In this document: positions 55,092 to 64,000 of the stretch, one piece after another
Numbering within the stretch: the stretch's first letter is position 1
Layout of the letters: each line of letters opens with the position of its first letter
NCBI RefSeq assembly: GCF_000215955.2
Contig: NZ_AFNV02000023.1
Location: 1 to 64,000, forward strand
Source: Salinisphaera shabanensis E1L3A
GTDB taxonomy: Bacteria; Pseudomonadota; Gammaproteobacteria; Nevskiales; Salinisphaeraceae
DNA: 64,000 nucleotides
Direction: 5' to 3'
The notes under the pieces: generated by a model
Told to the model about the DNA's origin: nothing
The model's database searches: none
What the model saw: only the letters and a program-made list of their open reading frames with translations
Position numbers and translations under genes: made by a program

Positions 55092-55460
55092 ATGTCCGAA
55101 CAAAACCTTGCGATCCAATCCGGAATCGTGCGGTTGGATATCGCCGACCGTGCGGAATTATGTGCCGCGTATATGCCGTTCATTACCAATGGCGGCCTGT
55201 TCGTGAAACAGCAGTACCTGACCAATGCGTATTACGACATGGGCGCCGATGTATTCCTGCTCATGCACCTGGTCGAACAAAACGAACGCATGCCCGTGGC
55301 GGGGAAGGTCGTCTGGGTGACGCCACGCAATACGGGTAGCCCGCGTCCCCCGGGTATCGGCGTACAGTTTGCAGCGCAGGACAACGGCGCCACCCAGCAG
55401 CGTCTGGAAACGCTGCTTGCGGGCATGCTCGAGAACCGGCGTACCAGCTATACCATGTAG
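55092..55460 (+). CDS. pilZ: Type IV pilus PilZ protein (non-canonical)
   Basis: This 122-aa PilZ domain protein is of the type that sits after holB and is required for type IV pilus assembly in Pseudomonas. It lacks the RxxxR arginine pair at its N-terminus (it begins MSEQNLAIQSGIVRLDI). It has YMPFITNGGLFVKQ, MHLVEQNERMPVAGKVVWVTP and GIGVQF. Such PilZ proteins do not bind c-di-GMP by themselves and work with PilB/FimX. It begins directly after the holB stop. tatD, which follows in Pseudomonas, is not present. Confidence 0.9.
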   Translation: MSEQNLAIQSGIVRLDIADRAELCAAYMPFITNGGLFVKQQYLTNAYYDMGADVFLLMHLVEQNERMPVAGKVVWVTPRNTGSPRPPGIGVQFAAQDNGATQQRLETLLAGMLENRRTSYTM

Positions 55461-55508
55461 ATCGACGGCCGCCGCGGGGTTAGCGCGTCAGGCGTAATGC
55501 GTGATCGG

Positions 55509-56198
55509 CTAGCCAGCCGTCGCTGCCTGTTCGCGCAGCCCATGGCGCTCAATCAGTTGCTCGGCAAGAACGGCTTCGCTGGCGATCGCACGCCATACCA
55601 TGTTGAACATGGCGGGCGCTTTCTCGGCAAGCGGCTTCTTGCGTCCACGCAACAGCCACATGGCGACCATACGGTTCGATACACCCCAGATAAAATCCGA
55701 AATCTCGATTTCGTCGACTTCGCTGGTGAGCACGCCACGTTCGCGGCCGTCGTTGATTACCCCCAGAAAGACCGACATCAGCGCAGGCTGGCGGAAGGTT
55801 TCGTCATCGCGCCAAGTGCTGAGATACACAGAACTCAAGATGATCTGGGCGACTTTGGGGTTGCGTTCGAAATAGTCGAGCAACACCCAGAAGACCTTAC
55901 GTAGCCGATCCTCGAAATTTTCGATGCCTTGCAGGTGATCGATCATGCGGTTGGCAAGATCGCCCAGCCAGGTGTCCAGACTTGCGAAAAGCACGGCTTC
56001 CTTGCTGCCGTAATACTTGTAAAGCGTTTGCAGGCTGATCCTCGCCTCGCGTGCAATATTGATCAGCTTCACCCGGTGAAACTCGCGTTCGGAAAACAGA
56101 TCCAACGCTGCCGCCTCGATACGGGCGCGCGTCGCGGGGTCCAGTCGCGAGAGCGTGCGTTCGCGTTCGCTGGTCGTTCTGGGATATCGATCGATCAC
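55509..56198 (-). CDS. TetR-family transcriptional regulator
   Basis: This 229-aa regulator has an N-terminal TetR helix-turn-helix: RIEAAALDLFSEREFHRVKL, then INIAREARISLQTLYKYYGSKE, about residues 26-68. The remaining all-helical ligand domain (including LLDYFERNPKVAQIIL) is typical. It is divergent from a FadE-type acyl-CoA dehydrogenase, with a 277-base gap, and likely controls that gene in response to a fatty acid or acyl-CoA. This is inferred from position only. Confidence 0.87.
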   Translation of the reverse strand: MIDRYPRTTSERERTLSRLDPATRARIEAAALDLFSEREFHRVKLINIAREARISLQTLYKYYGSKEAVLFASLDTWLGDLANRMIDHLQGIENFEDRLRKVFWVLLDYFERNPKVAQIILSSVYLSTWRDDETFRQPALMSVFLGVINDGRERGVLTSEVDEIEISDFIWGVSNRMVAMWLLRGRKKPLAEKAPAMFNMVWRAIASEAVLAEQLIERHGLREQAATAG

Positions 56199-56475
56199 GG
56201 GTAACAGCCATTACACGCCAAGTGATAAGCGACTTTAACAAGCCCGTGCGACGCGCCCAAGTTTGAACAACCGGTTGAAATAATTGCGGGCAACTTGAAA
56301 TGACACAGGGTAATGCGGATATTGAAATCGCAATAAGGCGTGCAAGATAATCGAAATTATCTTTGTGCGCCGCAGTGCCGGCGGGTATAGTCGATTTGAT
56401 ACAACACGCGGCAAATACTTGCTATCGAGTTCTGATTTCGGCCGCGGTCCCAACGCTTCGAGCCACGGAGATGCC

Positions 56476-58728
56476 ATGTTTGCCACCCTTTTGAAAAAGA
56501 TCAACGACGCCAAGCTGTTGCCGAAAATCTCGGACACCGAGCGCCACGCGCTTGAAGCCGGCTCGGTCTGGATCGATGGTGAGTTCTTCAGCGGTAATCC
56601 AGATTTTCGTGCAATCATGGCGGAAGCCTACCCGGGGTTGTCAGAAGAGGAGCAAGCGTTTCTCGATGGCCCGGTGGAAGAACTGTTGCATCGTGTCGAT
56701 GGTTGGAAGCTGCGCGAGACGCGCCGGATTCCCGACGATATCTGGCAGTTTTTGCGTGATAAGGGCTTTTTCGGAATGATCATTCCGAAAGAGTATGGCG
56801 GCTCCGGGTTTTCGGTACTCGCGCGCAGTGCGGTGATGACCAAGACCTCGGGCCTGGGACCGGTCGGTACGCTGATCGTGATACCGAATACGTTAGGCGC
56901 GGCCGAACTGTTGCTCGAATACGGCACCCAGGCACAGAAAGACAAATATCTGCCGGGCCTGGCCAGTGGTGAATATGTTCCGTGTTTCGGGTTGACCGAA
57001 CCCACCGCCGGTTCCGATGCGGCCTCGATCAAGGCCGAAGGTATCGTCTTCAAGGACGAGGACGGCGAAGCCAAGATTCGGCTGAATTTCTCCAAGCGCT
57101 ATATCACGCTTGCGCCGATCGCCAATATCGTCAGTCTCGCCTGTTCCTTGCACGATCCGGACAACATCCTCGGCAAGGGCGAGTTTCCCGGCATCACCGT
57201 GGTCATGCTTGAAAAAGGCATGCCCGGCCTGGAACTCGGCGATCATCATTTGCCGATCGGCGCTTTCGATAATGGCCCGATCTACGGCACCGATGTTGTC
57301 GCACCCGTAGAAAACATCATTGGTGGCGTTGGCGGTGCCGGCCAGGGGTGGCGCATGCTCATGGAACAACTCGGTGGCGGACGTGCGGTTTCGCTGCCGG
57401 CCAGCGGCGTGGCGCTGGCGAAGACGAGCGCAGCAGCGGTGGGCCCCTACAGCATCGTACGTGAGCAGTTCGGTATACCGATCGGCCTCATGGAAGGTGT
57501 GGAAGCGAAAATCGCGCGCATCGCCGCGCTTACCTACACGCTGGAATCGGCGCGTGTTTATGTGTGTGCCGGCGTGGACAGCGGCAATCATCCGCCGGTG
57601 ATCTCGGCGATTCTCAAGCAGCAGACCACCGAGATCGGTCAGCAGCTGATCACCGACGGTATGGATGTGATGGCGGGTGCCGGCGTGATGCAGGGACCGA
57701 ACAATATCCTGGGTGGCGGCTATGTCGGCGCGCCGGTGAGTATTACGGTCGAAGGCGCCAATATCCTCACCCGTACGCTCATGATCTTCGGTCAGGGGGC
57801 GGTGCGCTGTCATCCGTTCGCGCTGGATACGCTCAATGCGGTTCAGGCCGACGATGTGCCTGCTTTCCGCAAGGCCATTCTGGGCTGGACGGGCCACTCG
57901 GTTAAGAATTTCTTCCGGGGTATTGTACGAGGCATCACACGGGGCTGGAGCGTGCGTACGCCAGTCAACGACGAAACCGCGCAGTATTTCCGCAAGCTCG
58001 GCTGGGCTTCGACTCGCTTCGCGTTCCTGACCGATCTGGCGATGTTCTTGATCGGCGGCAAGCTCAAGCAGCGCGGCAAGATTTCGGGCCGTTTCTCGGA
58101 CGCTTTGTCGTGGATGCTATTCGGTGTGACCACGCTGCGTCGGTTCCAGGCCGAGGGCAGCCGTAAGGAAGATCTGCCGATCGTGCACTGGGCGCTGCGT
58201 TACAGCCTGCATCAGGTGCAGCTCGCCTTCGAGGGTATTTATGCCAATTTCGATGTGCCAGTACTGGGCTGGATTCTGCGTTACCCGGGCCGTTTCTGGC
58301 TGAAGATCAACCCGCTGTCCAGCGGTCCGCGCGATTCGATGGATCGTGCGGTCGCGGCCAGCATCCAGGCGCCGGGCGAACAGTACCAGCGTGTTGCAGG
58401 TGGTATGGGTACACCGCGCGACGACGAGCCTGGAATGGGCCGTTTGCTCAATGCCTGGCGGTTGGTCAGTGCGGCGCAGCAGCCTACCCTGAAGGTTCGC
58501 AAGGCACTGCATAAAAAGCAGATCAAGGCAGCGAGCCTGTCGGAAGCTATTGACCCGGCATTGGAAGCGGGTGTGATCACCCAGGACGAGGCCACGCAAA
58601 TCCGCAAGGCCGAAGCCGCGCGCCTCGACGCGATCCAGGTGGATACGTTCTCGTCCGAGGATTATTACAAGGACGAAGTCTCCGACAATATCGAGGAACC
58701 GCCATTGGCCCGGGCAGCCAATCAATAA
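56476..58728 (+). CDS. FadE-type acyl-CoA dehydrogenase
   Basis: This large flavoprotein (750 aa) catalyses the first oxidation of fatty acyl-CoA beta-oxidation. The acyl-CoA dehydrogenase core begins near residue 70 with the motif CFGLTEPTAGSDAAS. Then come the FAD/substrate region NFSKRYITLAPIANIVSLA and QLGGGRAVSLPASGVALAK. The C-terminal ~250 residues are the DUF1974 extension of the FadE subfamily. The ATG at 56476 follows GGAG; the longer upstream frame is not family-like. A terminator follows the stop. A divergent TetR regulator lies just upstream. Confidence 0.93.
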   Translation: MFATLLKKINDAKLLPKISDTERHALEAGSVWIDGEFFSGNPDFRAIMAEAYPGLSEEEQAFLDGPVEELLHRVDGWKLRETRRIPDDIWQFLRDKGFFGMIIPKEYGGSGFSVLARSAVMTKTSGLGPVGTLIVIPNTLGAAELLLEYGTQAQKDKYLPGLASGEYVPCFGLTEPTAGSDAASIKAEGIVFKDEDGEAKIRLNFSKRYITLAPIANIVSLACSLHDPDNILGKGEFPGITVVMLEKGMPGLELGDHHLPIGAFDNGPIYGTDVVAPVENIIGGVGGAGQGWRMLMEQLGGGRAVSLPASGVALAKTSAAAVGPYSIVREQFGIPIGLMEGVEAKIARIAALTYTLESARVYVCAGVDSGNHPPVISAILKQQTTEIGQQLITDGMDVMAGAGVMQGPNNILGGGYVGAPVSITVEGANILTRTLMIFGQGAVRCHPFALDTLNAVQADDVPAFRKAILGWTGHSVKNFFRGIVRGITRGWSVRTPVNDETAQYFRKLGWASTRFAFLTDLAMFLIGGKLKQRGKISGRFSDALSWMLFGVTTLRRFQAEGSRKEDLPIVHWALRYSLHQVQLAFEGIYANFDVPVLGWILRYPGRFWLKINPLSSGPRDSMDRAVAASIQAPGEQYQRVAGGMGTPRDDEPGMGRLLNAWRLVSAAQQPTLKVRKALHKKQIKAASLSEAIDPALEAGVITQDEATQIRKAEAARLDAIQVDTFSSEDYYKDEVSDNIEEPPLARAANQ

Positions 58729-58751
58729 TGCTGCCCGTCTCGCTAAGAGCT

Positions 58752-58777
58752 AAAAAGGCGCCTTCGGGCGCCTTTTT
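58752..58777 (+). terminator. Rho-independent terminator
   Basis: AAAAA-GGCGCC-TTCG-GGCGCC-TTTTT is a 6-bp GC stem extended by five A-T pairs, with a TTCG tetraloop, 23 bases past the acyl-CoA dehydrogenase stop. It is symmetrical, so it can act on both strands. Confidence 0.93.
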
Positions 58778-58880
58778 CTTGATGGCCATATAAATTAAGC
58801 GGGATTACCGGGCGCCGCGGATGAGCGTCGACCTATTGTGATGACCATCGGGGCGGCAAATCGCGTACGAGCGTGGCAGA

Positions 58881-59594
58881 ATGCGCGCCATGAATACGAC
58901 CACTGAATCCCCGATCGCGCCGCGCGTGAACAGTGCCGGCTATACGCTCGGCGAAGAGATTGCCAATGCGATCACCTCCGGTATAGGCACCGCACTTTCG
59001 ATCGCGGGTCTTGTCGTGATGGTGGTGTATGCGGCGCTGGAGGGCACCGTCTGGCACGTGGTCAGCGTGACCATCTTCGGTATTGCGCTCATTCTCAGTC
59101 ATCTGTCGTCTACGCTTTACCACGCGGTGCATCCGCCGCGCGCCAAAAGCGTGCTCAAGGTGTTCGATCATCTCGCGATCTACGTGCTGATTGCAGGCAC
59201 TTATACCCCGTTCACATTGGTGAATCTTCGTGGGTTCTGGGGATGGACGCTCTTCGTGATGATTTGGGCGCTTGCGGTAGGTGGCGTGCTTATCAAACTC
59301 ACGCGTTTGAATGATGTGAAGTATCTTTCGACCGCATTCTATGTGGCGATGGGCTGGACGGTGGTATTGGTCATCGGCCCGGTTTTAGAGAACGTCGCCA
59401 TGGGCGGTGTCTGGCTACTGCTGGCTGGAGGTATCTCCTATACGGCCGGCGTGTTGTTCTATGCTTGGAACAAGATGCCGTACAACCATGCCATCTGGCA
59501 TCTGTTCGTGATCGGCGGCAGCGTTTTCCACTTTTTCGCGGTGCTGTTCTACGTCATCCCGCTAGCGCCCTCGGCGGCGGCACTGCTGCGCTAA
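58881..59594 (+). CDS. TrhA/hemolysin III-family membrane protein
   Basis: This 237-aa membrane protein has seven predicted helices of the hemolysin III/PAQR-like family. The N-terminal motif [19 protein letters not shown] and the metal-site residues [30 protein letters not shown] and [21 protein letters not shown] (in two parts) are present. E. coli TrhA regulates membrane lipid homeostasis; despite the family name it need not be a toxin. The start could also be the next ATG at 58890. recQ begins 2 bases after its stop. Confidence 0.9.
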   Translation: MRAMNTTTESPIAPRVNSAGYTLGEEIANAITSGIGTALSIAGLVVMVVYAALEGTVWHVVSVTIFGIALILSHLSSTLYHAVHPPRAKSVLKVFDHLAIYVLIAGTYTPFTLVNLRGFWGWTLFVMIWALAVGGVLIKLTRLNDVKYLSTAFYVAMGWTVVLVIGPVLENVAMGGVWLLLAGGISYTAGVLFYAWNKMPYNHAIWHLFVIGGSVFHFFAVLFYVIPLAPSAAALLR

Positions 59595-59596
59595 CG

Positions 59597-61411
59597 GTGG
59601 CTGCCCAGCCGGCAACACCGCAGGGTGTCCTGCAGTCGGTTTTTGGTTACGACGCCTTTCGTGGCCGCCAGGCCGAGATCATCGATACCGTCTGCAACGG
59701 CCACGATGCGCTTGTGCTCATGCCGACCGGCGGTGGCAAATCGCTGTGCTACCAGATTCCCGCGCTGGTACGGGATGGCGTGGCGATCGTGGTATCGCCG
59801 CTGATCGCGCTGATGGCCGATCAGGTCGCCGCGCTCGAACAGCTCGGCGTGCGTGCGGCGTACCTGAATTCCACGCTCGCCTTTGACGACCAGGTTGCCA
59901 TCGAACAAGCGATGCGCGCGAATACCATCGACCTGGTTTATGTTGCCCCCGAACGGCTCATGCAGCCGCGCATGCTCGATCTGGTGGCCGATTGTCGGAT
60001 CTCGTTGCTCGCCATCGATGAGGCCCACTGCGTATCGCAATGGGGGCACGATTTTCGCCCGGAGTATCGTGAGCTTGCCGCGCTTGCAGATCGGTTTCCG
60101 AATGTACCGCGTGTCGCGCTTACCGCAACGGCGGATCTACCCACACGCGCAGAAATTATCGAACGGCTACGCCTCGAGCATGCAAATGTCTTTCTGCACA
60201 GCTTCGATCGGCCGAATATTCAGTACCGCGTGGCCGAGCGTGGCAGCGCGAAACAACAGCTGCTCGATTTCATAGAACGCGAACACGAAGGCGATGCCGG
60301 CATCGTCTACTGCCTGTCACGCCGCAAGACCGAAGAAACGGCCGAATGGCTGACTGAGCGCGGCAAGACTGCGTTGGCCTACCACGCGGGCCTACCGGCG
60401 CAACTCCGCCAGACACATCAGGCCCGGTTTCTGAGAGAAGAGGGCGTGATCGTGTGTGCCACGGTGGCGTTCGGCATGGGTATCGACAAGCCGGATGTGC
60501 GCTTCGTCGCGCATGTGGATCTGCCGGCCAGTATCGAGGCTTATTACCAGGAAACCGGACGCGCCGGTCGTGACGGGGCCCCGGCGACTGCCTGGATGCT
60601 CTACGGGTTGAACGATACCGTGCAACGTTCCCGCATGATCGAGCAGGGTAACGCCCCGGAAGAGCGCAAACGTGTGGAGCGGACCAAGCTCGATGCGATG
60701 CTGGCCTATTGCGAACTGGCCAGCTGTCGGCGCGTAAGTCTGCTGGGGTACTTCGGTGAAAAACGCGATGAAGCCTGCGGCAACTGCGACACCTGTCTCA
60801 ATCCGCCCCAGACCTACGATGCGACCCGCTTCGCGCGCATGGCGCTCTCGGCGATTTATCGTACTGGCCAGCGTTTCGGCACCGGCTATGTCATCGATCA
60901 TCTGCGTGGGGCGACCAGTGACCGCGCCGCCGAATTGGGCCACGACAAAGTGTCCACGTTCGGCGTCGGCGAGGATGTCGAAACCAAGGCGTGGCGTTCC
61001 ATTCTGCGCCAGCTCATTGCCCTGGGTTATGTGCGCGTGGACTCGAACTATGGCGGGCTCGGGCTCGGCCCGGATTGCCGTACCTTGCTCAAGGGTGAGG
61101 AGACACTGGAGCTGCGCGTAGATCGCAGCGCCAAGCGCAGCCGTGGGCGCAGTCGCCTGAAAAAAGAACTGCCGCCGATCGAACTGGAAGACGAGCCGCT
61201 CTGGGAAGCCCTGCGTGAGCTGCGGCTACGTCTGGCCAAGGAGCAGGATGTGCCGCCCTATGTGATTTTCCACGATGCGACACTGCGAGAAATGCTGGCA
61301 CGGCGACCAACGTCGACTGCAGAACTCGAGAACGTACCCGGCATTGGCGAGAAGAAGCGCGATGCCTACGGTCGTGAATTCGTGGATGTAATTGCCGAAT
61401 ACGCGCGCTGA
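59597..61411 (+). CDS. recQ: ATP-dependent DNA helicase RecQ
   Basis: This 604-aa RecQ helicase acts in recombination repair and replication restart. It has Walker A PTGGGKS (43-49), the DEAH motif [18 protein letters not shown], motif [11 protein letters not shown], and a zinc cluster (Cys at CRRVSL and CGNCDTC). A winged-helix RQC domain and an HRDC domain ([20 protein letters not shown]) follow. The GTG at 59597 is chosen; the frame continues upstream for 44 residues but overlaps trhA and lacks similarity to RecQ. It is probably translationally coupled to trhA. Confidence 0.95.
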   Translation: MAAQPATPQGVLQSVFGYDAFRGRQAEIIDTVCNGHDALVLMPTGGGKSLCYQIPALVRDGVAIVVSPLIALMADQVAALEQLGVRAAYLNSTLAFDDQVAIEQAMRANTIDLVYVAPERLMQPRMLDLVADCRISLLAIDEAHCVSQWGHDFRPEYRELAALADRFPNVPRVALTATADLPTRAEIIERLRLEHANVFLHSFDRPNIQYRVAERGSAKQQLLDFIEREHEGDAGIVYCLSRRKTEETAEWLTERGKTALAYHAGLPAQLRQTHQARFLREEGVIVCATVAFGMGIDKPDVRFVAHVDLPASIEAYYQETGRAGRDGAPATAWMLYGLNDTVQRSRMIEQGNAPEERKRVERTKLDAMLAYCELASCRRVSLLGYFGEKRDEACGNCDTCLNPPQTYDATRFARMALSAIYRTGQRFGTGYVIDHLRGATSDRAAELGHDKVSTFGVGEDVETKAWRSILRQLIALGYVRVDSNYGGLGLGPDCRTLLKGEETLELRVDRSAKRSRGRSRLKKELPPIELEDEPLWEALRELRLRLAKEQDVPPYVIFHDATLREMLARRPTSTAELENVPGIGEKKRDAYGREFVDVIAEYAR

Positions 61412-61445
61412 CGCGACCGGGCGCCACGGCCGCTACCATGCCGGA

Positions 61446-62153
61446 TCAGGGCAAGTCGCCCCAGCGAAATGCTGGCGCCGTCGCGCCGTAGATGGCATGA
61501 GGTTCGTCGTGCATTGAAGCCCAGAGTTGGTCGCCGAAATCGTAGTGCCACCATTCGCTGGGCAGGTTGACGAAACCGGCATCAAGCATCGCGTGGTAGA
61601 GCATTCGCCGGTTGTCGCGCCAGTGCGTAGCACGCCCCTCGCCGACTGTGGCCTGTTCGAAATAGGCCGTATGTGAAGCGTCGGTCATGGCGTCGAAATC
61701 GCTGCCCATGTCCAGCAGCCGACCACGGTGGTCGGCGATGGATAGATCCACGGCGCCGCCGGTCAGGTGATAGGGCGGGCTATGGGCGAGATCGGGCAGG
61801 GGGCGGGACACGAATTCATCGATATGCGCAAGACCGTCGCTTTGTTCAAGTTCGCACGACACTCGATCGAACAGCCAGCGTTGCAAGGCAAGCGGACGCC
61901 ATGCATCGAAGAGCACCAGCCGATAGCCTTGCGGCAAATCGGCGGCGGCGTTCAGCAACCGATCGAGCACGCTCTCGCGAACGAAACACTCGGCCAGGGC
62001 GCCCGGCAGACCTTCGAGGTGATAGCGCGGGTGCACAAGAATGTGCTCTGGCACGAGGCTGGCCGGCACCAGGGTTTCGCCGTTGTCGACGATGGGCAGA
62101 TGGCGAACGCGGCCTGTATCGATGGCCTCGGTGAGGGGGACTGGGCGTTGCAT
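61446..62153 (-). CDS. D-alanyl-D-alanine dipeptidase (VanX/DdpX family)
   Basis: This 235-aa zinc dipeptidase of family M15D hydrolyses D-Ala-D-Ala. The zinc-binding H...D is seen in YHLTGGAVDLSI, and the Glu-x-x-His in SEWWHYDFGDQLW. The arginine in LVLFDAWRPLALQ fits the substrate-binding region. It has no signal peptide, so it works on cytosolic dipeptide, for example as a carbon source. The start overlaps the permease stop by one base (TAATG), suggesting uptake and hydrolysis as one unit. Resistance to vancomycin is not implied in a Gram-negative. Confidence 0.9.
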   Translation of the reverse strand: MQRPVPLTEAIDTGRVRHLPIVDNGETLVPASLVPEHILVHPRYHLEGLPGALAECFVRESVLDRLLNAAADLPQGYRLVLFDAWRPLALQRWLFDRVSCELEQSDGLAHIDEFVSRPLPDLAHSPPYHLTGGAVDLSIADHRGRLLDMGSDFDAMTDASHTAYFEQATVGEGRATHWRDNRRMLYHAMLDAGFVNLPSEWWHYDFGDQLWASMHDEPHAIYGATAPAFRWGDLP

Positions 62154-63589
62154 TATCGACTGTTCACTTGGCGGGTTTCGGATGAGTCCTCGCGTGTCGT
62201 GGTCGTGCCGACCAACGCGCGCAGGGCATCTTCATGGGTCATTGCACGGGGCGCAAGCCAATAGATGATGGCGCCGAGAGCGAGCCAGGCTAAGAGAATC
62301 ATGTATTCGTGCGGCCAGAGCAGCGACATGCCCGTGCCAGGCAATAGGGTCGCGATAATGATGGCCGTGGCCGCCAGCGCGCCGATCACGGGCAAGAATA
62401 TCCAGCGCACGCGATAGGGGGCTACGGCGTCGGGTTCTTGTGTGCGAATGCGGTAGAGGCTGGCCACGGCGAGCAACCAGGCCAAACCAATATAGATGCC
62501 GCCGGTATCCAGAAACCACGTCAATGCCGCTTCGCCCAGCCAGCCGAGCGCCAGTACGAGTACTAACGTGAACAGGAGCGCCGTGTCGGGCGTGTCGCGT
62601 TTCGCGTCGATCCTGGCAAACACGCGCGGGAAGATGCCGGCACGGGCCAGCGCCAGCATCACGCGTGAGCTGGCTACAAACAACGCAATAAAGCTGGTCA
62701 GCAACCCAAGTAACGCGATGGTATAGGCGCCCCAGGCCAGAAACGGGAAACCGGCGATACGATAGGCGTCGATCGTGCCCTGTTCGAGCGTGGCAGTACG
62801 CTGCCAGGGAATAACCCATGCTGACGCGGTCAGCACCACGACATAGAAGACGCCCGCAAGCAGTACCGTGGTAACGACAGCAATGCCGATACGTCGCGCA
62901 GATAGACGGGCGTCTTCGGCGAGCATGCCGACCAGGGAGAACCCGGTAAGAAACGTCATCGCCGGCAACACAAAGCGCAGCGTATCGGCCACCGGCGCGC
63001 TGTCGGGCGCGTAGGCTGGCCAGAAATTTTCGAGTTGGCCGTGACCGAAACCAGCGATCGTCAACCCAAGCCCGATCAGCATCATCGCCACGAACAGAAG
63101 GATCTGGACGCCGCCACCCAAGCGCAAACCGGCACGGTTGATGGCATACACCGTGATGGCGAGCACTGCGCCAACGATCAGCACAGGCGCATATATGGTT
63201 TCGCCGGCCAGCGCATAAACCGCGCCCGTTTCGATCGAGGGAAAAAGCCGTGTGAGCAAGCCGCCGGCTGCAGCGACGTAGAAGGCCAGCGAACTGACGT
63301 AGGCACCGATCAGCAGCCAGCCGGCCACGAAAGCCGTGGGTCGACCAAAGGCGACGAAGGCATAGACGATTTCGCCACCGGCGCGCGGGTAGCGCGAAGC
63401 CAGTTCGGCGTACGCCGAGGCAACGCAGGCGGCCAGTACGGCACCCAGAATCAGCCCGAATATTTCGCCACCGGCGCCATAGGCAGCAAAGAACTCACCG
63501 TTGGTATAGATCCAGCTCGTGCCGAGCACGCCGGCTGCGCCCATGGCGATCAGTCCGAACATGCCCAGGCTCTTGTTCAACTCGCTCAT
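62153..63589 (-). CDS. APC-family amino acid permease
   Basis: This 478-aa inner-membrane permease has about 12 helices. The N-terminal pattern FGLIAMGAAGVLGTSWIYTNGEFF holds the family's unwound helix-1 glycines, and the region ASAYAELASRYPRAGGEIVYAF follows. It belongs to the amino acid/polyamine/organocation superfamily. The substrate is unknown; its coupling to a D-Ala-D-Ala dipeptidase suggests D-alanine or its dipeptide. That is inference from the one-base gene overlap only. Confidence 0.85.
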   Translation of the reverse strand: MSELNKSLGMFGLIAMGAAGVLGTSWIYTNGEFFAAYGAGGEIFGLILGAVLAACVASAYAELASRYPRAGGEIVYAFVAFGRPTAFVAGWLLIGAYVSSLAFYVAAAGGLLTRLFPSIETGAVYALAGETIYAPVLIVGAVLAITVYAINRAGLRLGGGVQILLFVAMMLIGLGLTIAGFGHGQLENFWPAYAPDSAPVADTLRFVLPAMTFLTGFSLVGMLAEDARLSARRIGIAVVTTVLLAGVFYVVVLTASAWVIPWQRTATLEQGTIDAYRIAGFPFLAWGAYTIALLGLLTSFIALFVASSRVMLALARAGIFPRVFARIDAKRDTPDTALLFTLVLVLALGWLGEAALTWFLDTGGIYIGLAWLLAVASLYRIRTQEPDAVAPYRVRWIFLPVIGALAATAIIIATLLPGTGMSLLWPHEYMILLAWLALGAIIYWLAPRAMTHEDALRALVGTTTTREDSSETRQVNSR

Positions 63590-63950
63590 TACGCTTATCC
63601 GTACGGGTTATGCTGTCGATTCCGTCGCGCACCGGCTTTTCGTCCCATAGCCTACGCCGCAAGATACGTGCGTAGGATCTACGTATTGCCTTGCTTAAGA
63701 CACCCGCCTCCAACCTCATGAGAGGTGCTGTATGCGATGCAGTGGCGTCATGGGCTCGATCAGGAGAGCCGCTGCGGCATCGACGTGTACCGACAGCACG
63801 TCTCACGGGCGTAACCGTTACCTAACGTATCGTATATTCAAGTCGACGTTGCTCAGTTGAAGAGCATTAAACGTGCCAGAGACGGGATAACCGCGCGGCG
63901 CACGTGTGGGTATGCATGTGCCCGCGTCCGTACCTTGGGTGCGTTGCGGC
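63590..63950. other. Intergenic region upstream of the permease
   Basis: This 361-base gap lies between the permease start and the tail of the next minus-strand gene. I see no gene, terminator hairpin or known riboswitch. It should hold the permease promoter; AT-rich patches occur at about 63820-63880. Confidence 0.4.
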
Positions 63951-64000
63951 TCAGAGTCCGGCAGCCAGCTCGGCCGCTTCGCGAATCGCGCGCTTGGCAT
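63951..64000 (-). CDS. C-terminal fragment of an unidentified gene, cut by the window edge
   Basis: The last 50 bases read on the minus strand give the end of a protein, AKRAIREAAELAAGL followed by a TGA stop at 63951. The helical, Ala/Glu/Arg-rich ending looks like a genuine protein C-terminus but is too short to identify. The rest of the gene lies beyond the right edge. A competing frame in the same bases is less likely. Confidence 0.45.
   Translation of the reverse strand, partial: AKRAIREAAELAAGL

Noticed and set aside
56893-57897. 334-codon open frame antisense to the acyl-CoA dehydrogenase
   Set aside because: The opposite strand is a well-conserved enzyme; this frame has no motif and follows the third-position bias of the real gene.
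58881-59594. Hemolysin toxin
   Set aside because: The hemolysin III name is historical. The seven-helix TrhA/PAQR-like pattern points to membrane homeostasis, and there are no toxin-associated genes.
61446-62153. Vancomycin resistance gene vanX
   Set aside because: The protein is of the VanX family, but no vanH/vanA partners are present and Gram-negative members (DdpX) serve D-Ala-D-Ala catabolism.
63818-64000. 60-codon frame at the right edge, minus strand
   Set aside because: It overlaps in a different frame the gene tail ending AKRAIREAAELAAGL, which looks like a genuine protein C-terminus.

Overview
The window is a high-GC chromosomal segment of a gammaproteobacterium. The evidence is gene content: mnmA-hflD, hrpA, an AmiD-type amidase, acpH, a fabD-fabG-acpP-fabF cluster running into mltG-tmk-holB-pilZ, and an imuA-imuB-dnaE2 mutagenesis cassette. 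A marine or halophilic lineage such as Salinisphaera fits the gene set and acidic proteins, but that is an inference; no rRNA or other marker is present. I see no rRNA, no convincing complete tRNA and no CRISPR array. One complete insertion sequence is present.

Layout. (1) 0.3-5.6 kb, minus strand: the SOS mutagenesis operon imuA-imuB-dnaE2 behind a perfect LexA palindrome. (2) 5.7-12.4 kb: a META-domain lipoprotein, a MATE exporter, two small exported proteins each closed by its own terminator, a PD-(D/E)XK-like protein, a DedA/YqaA membrane protein and a lemA-TPM-TPM cassette. (3) 12.4-14.1 kb: purE-purK. (4) 14.2-18.2 kb: a lipoprotein fusing a beta-helix half to a diheme cytochrome half, with a frameshifted LuxR-type regulator beside it. 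(5) 18.4-27.3 kb: amiD-yciA, hrpA, ydcF, an IalB-like protein, an unrecognised protein, and an IS481-family element that sits exactly at the stop codon of acpH. (6) 27.4-34.8 kb: a class V aminotransferase, beta carbonic anhydrase, a membrane diguanylate cyclase, a cupin, a tandem glycine riboswitch in front of a DadA-like FAD enzyme, and deaD.

(7) 35.2-39.1 kb: ethanolamine catabolism, eutB-eutC-permease, behind a textbook sigma-54 promoter. Both eutB and the permease carry frameshifts as read here, while eutC is intact. (8) 39.1-46.6 kb: yaiI, a cold-shock protein with a long AT-rich leader, a canonical PilZ receptor, acnA, and nudJ-mnmA-hflD. (9) 46.7-55.5 kb: a long co-directional block for lipid, folate, cell-wall and replication functions (fabD-fabG-acpP-fabF-pabB-pabC-mltG-tmk-holB-pilZ). 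(10) 55.5-64 kb: a TetR regulator divergent from a FadE-type acyl-CoA dehydrogenase, trhA-recQ, a VanX-type dipeptidase overlapping an APC permease, and the tail of one more minus-strand gene.

Most of the window is ordinary housekeeping. The observations most worth checking are the beta-helix/cytochrome fusion, the glycine riboswitch controlling an FAD amine oxidoreductase instead of gcv genes, the sigma-54 eut operon with two frameshifts, the IS insertion that shares a stop codon with its neighbour, and the LexA box abutting the imuA start codon. I found no clearly new multi-gene defence or biosynthetic system.
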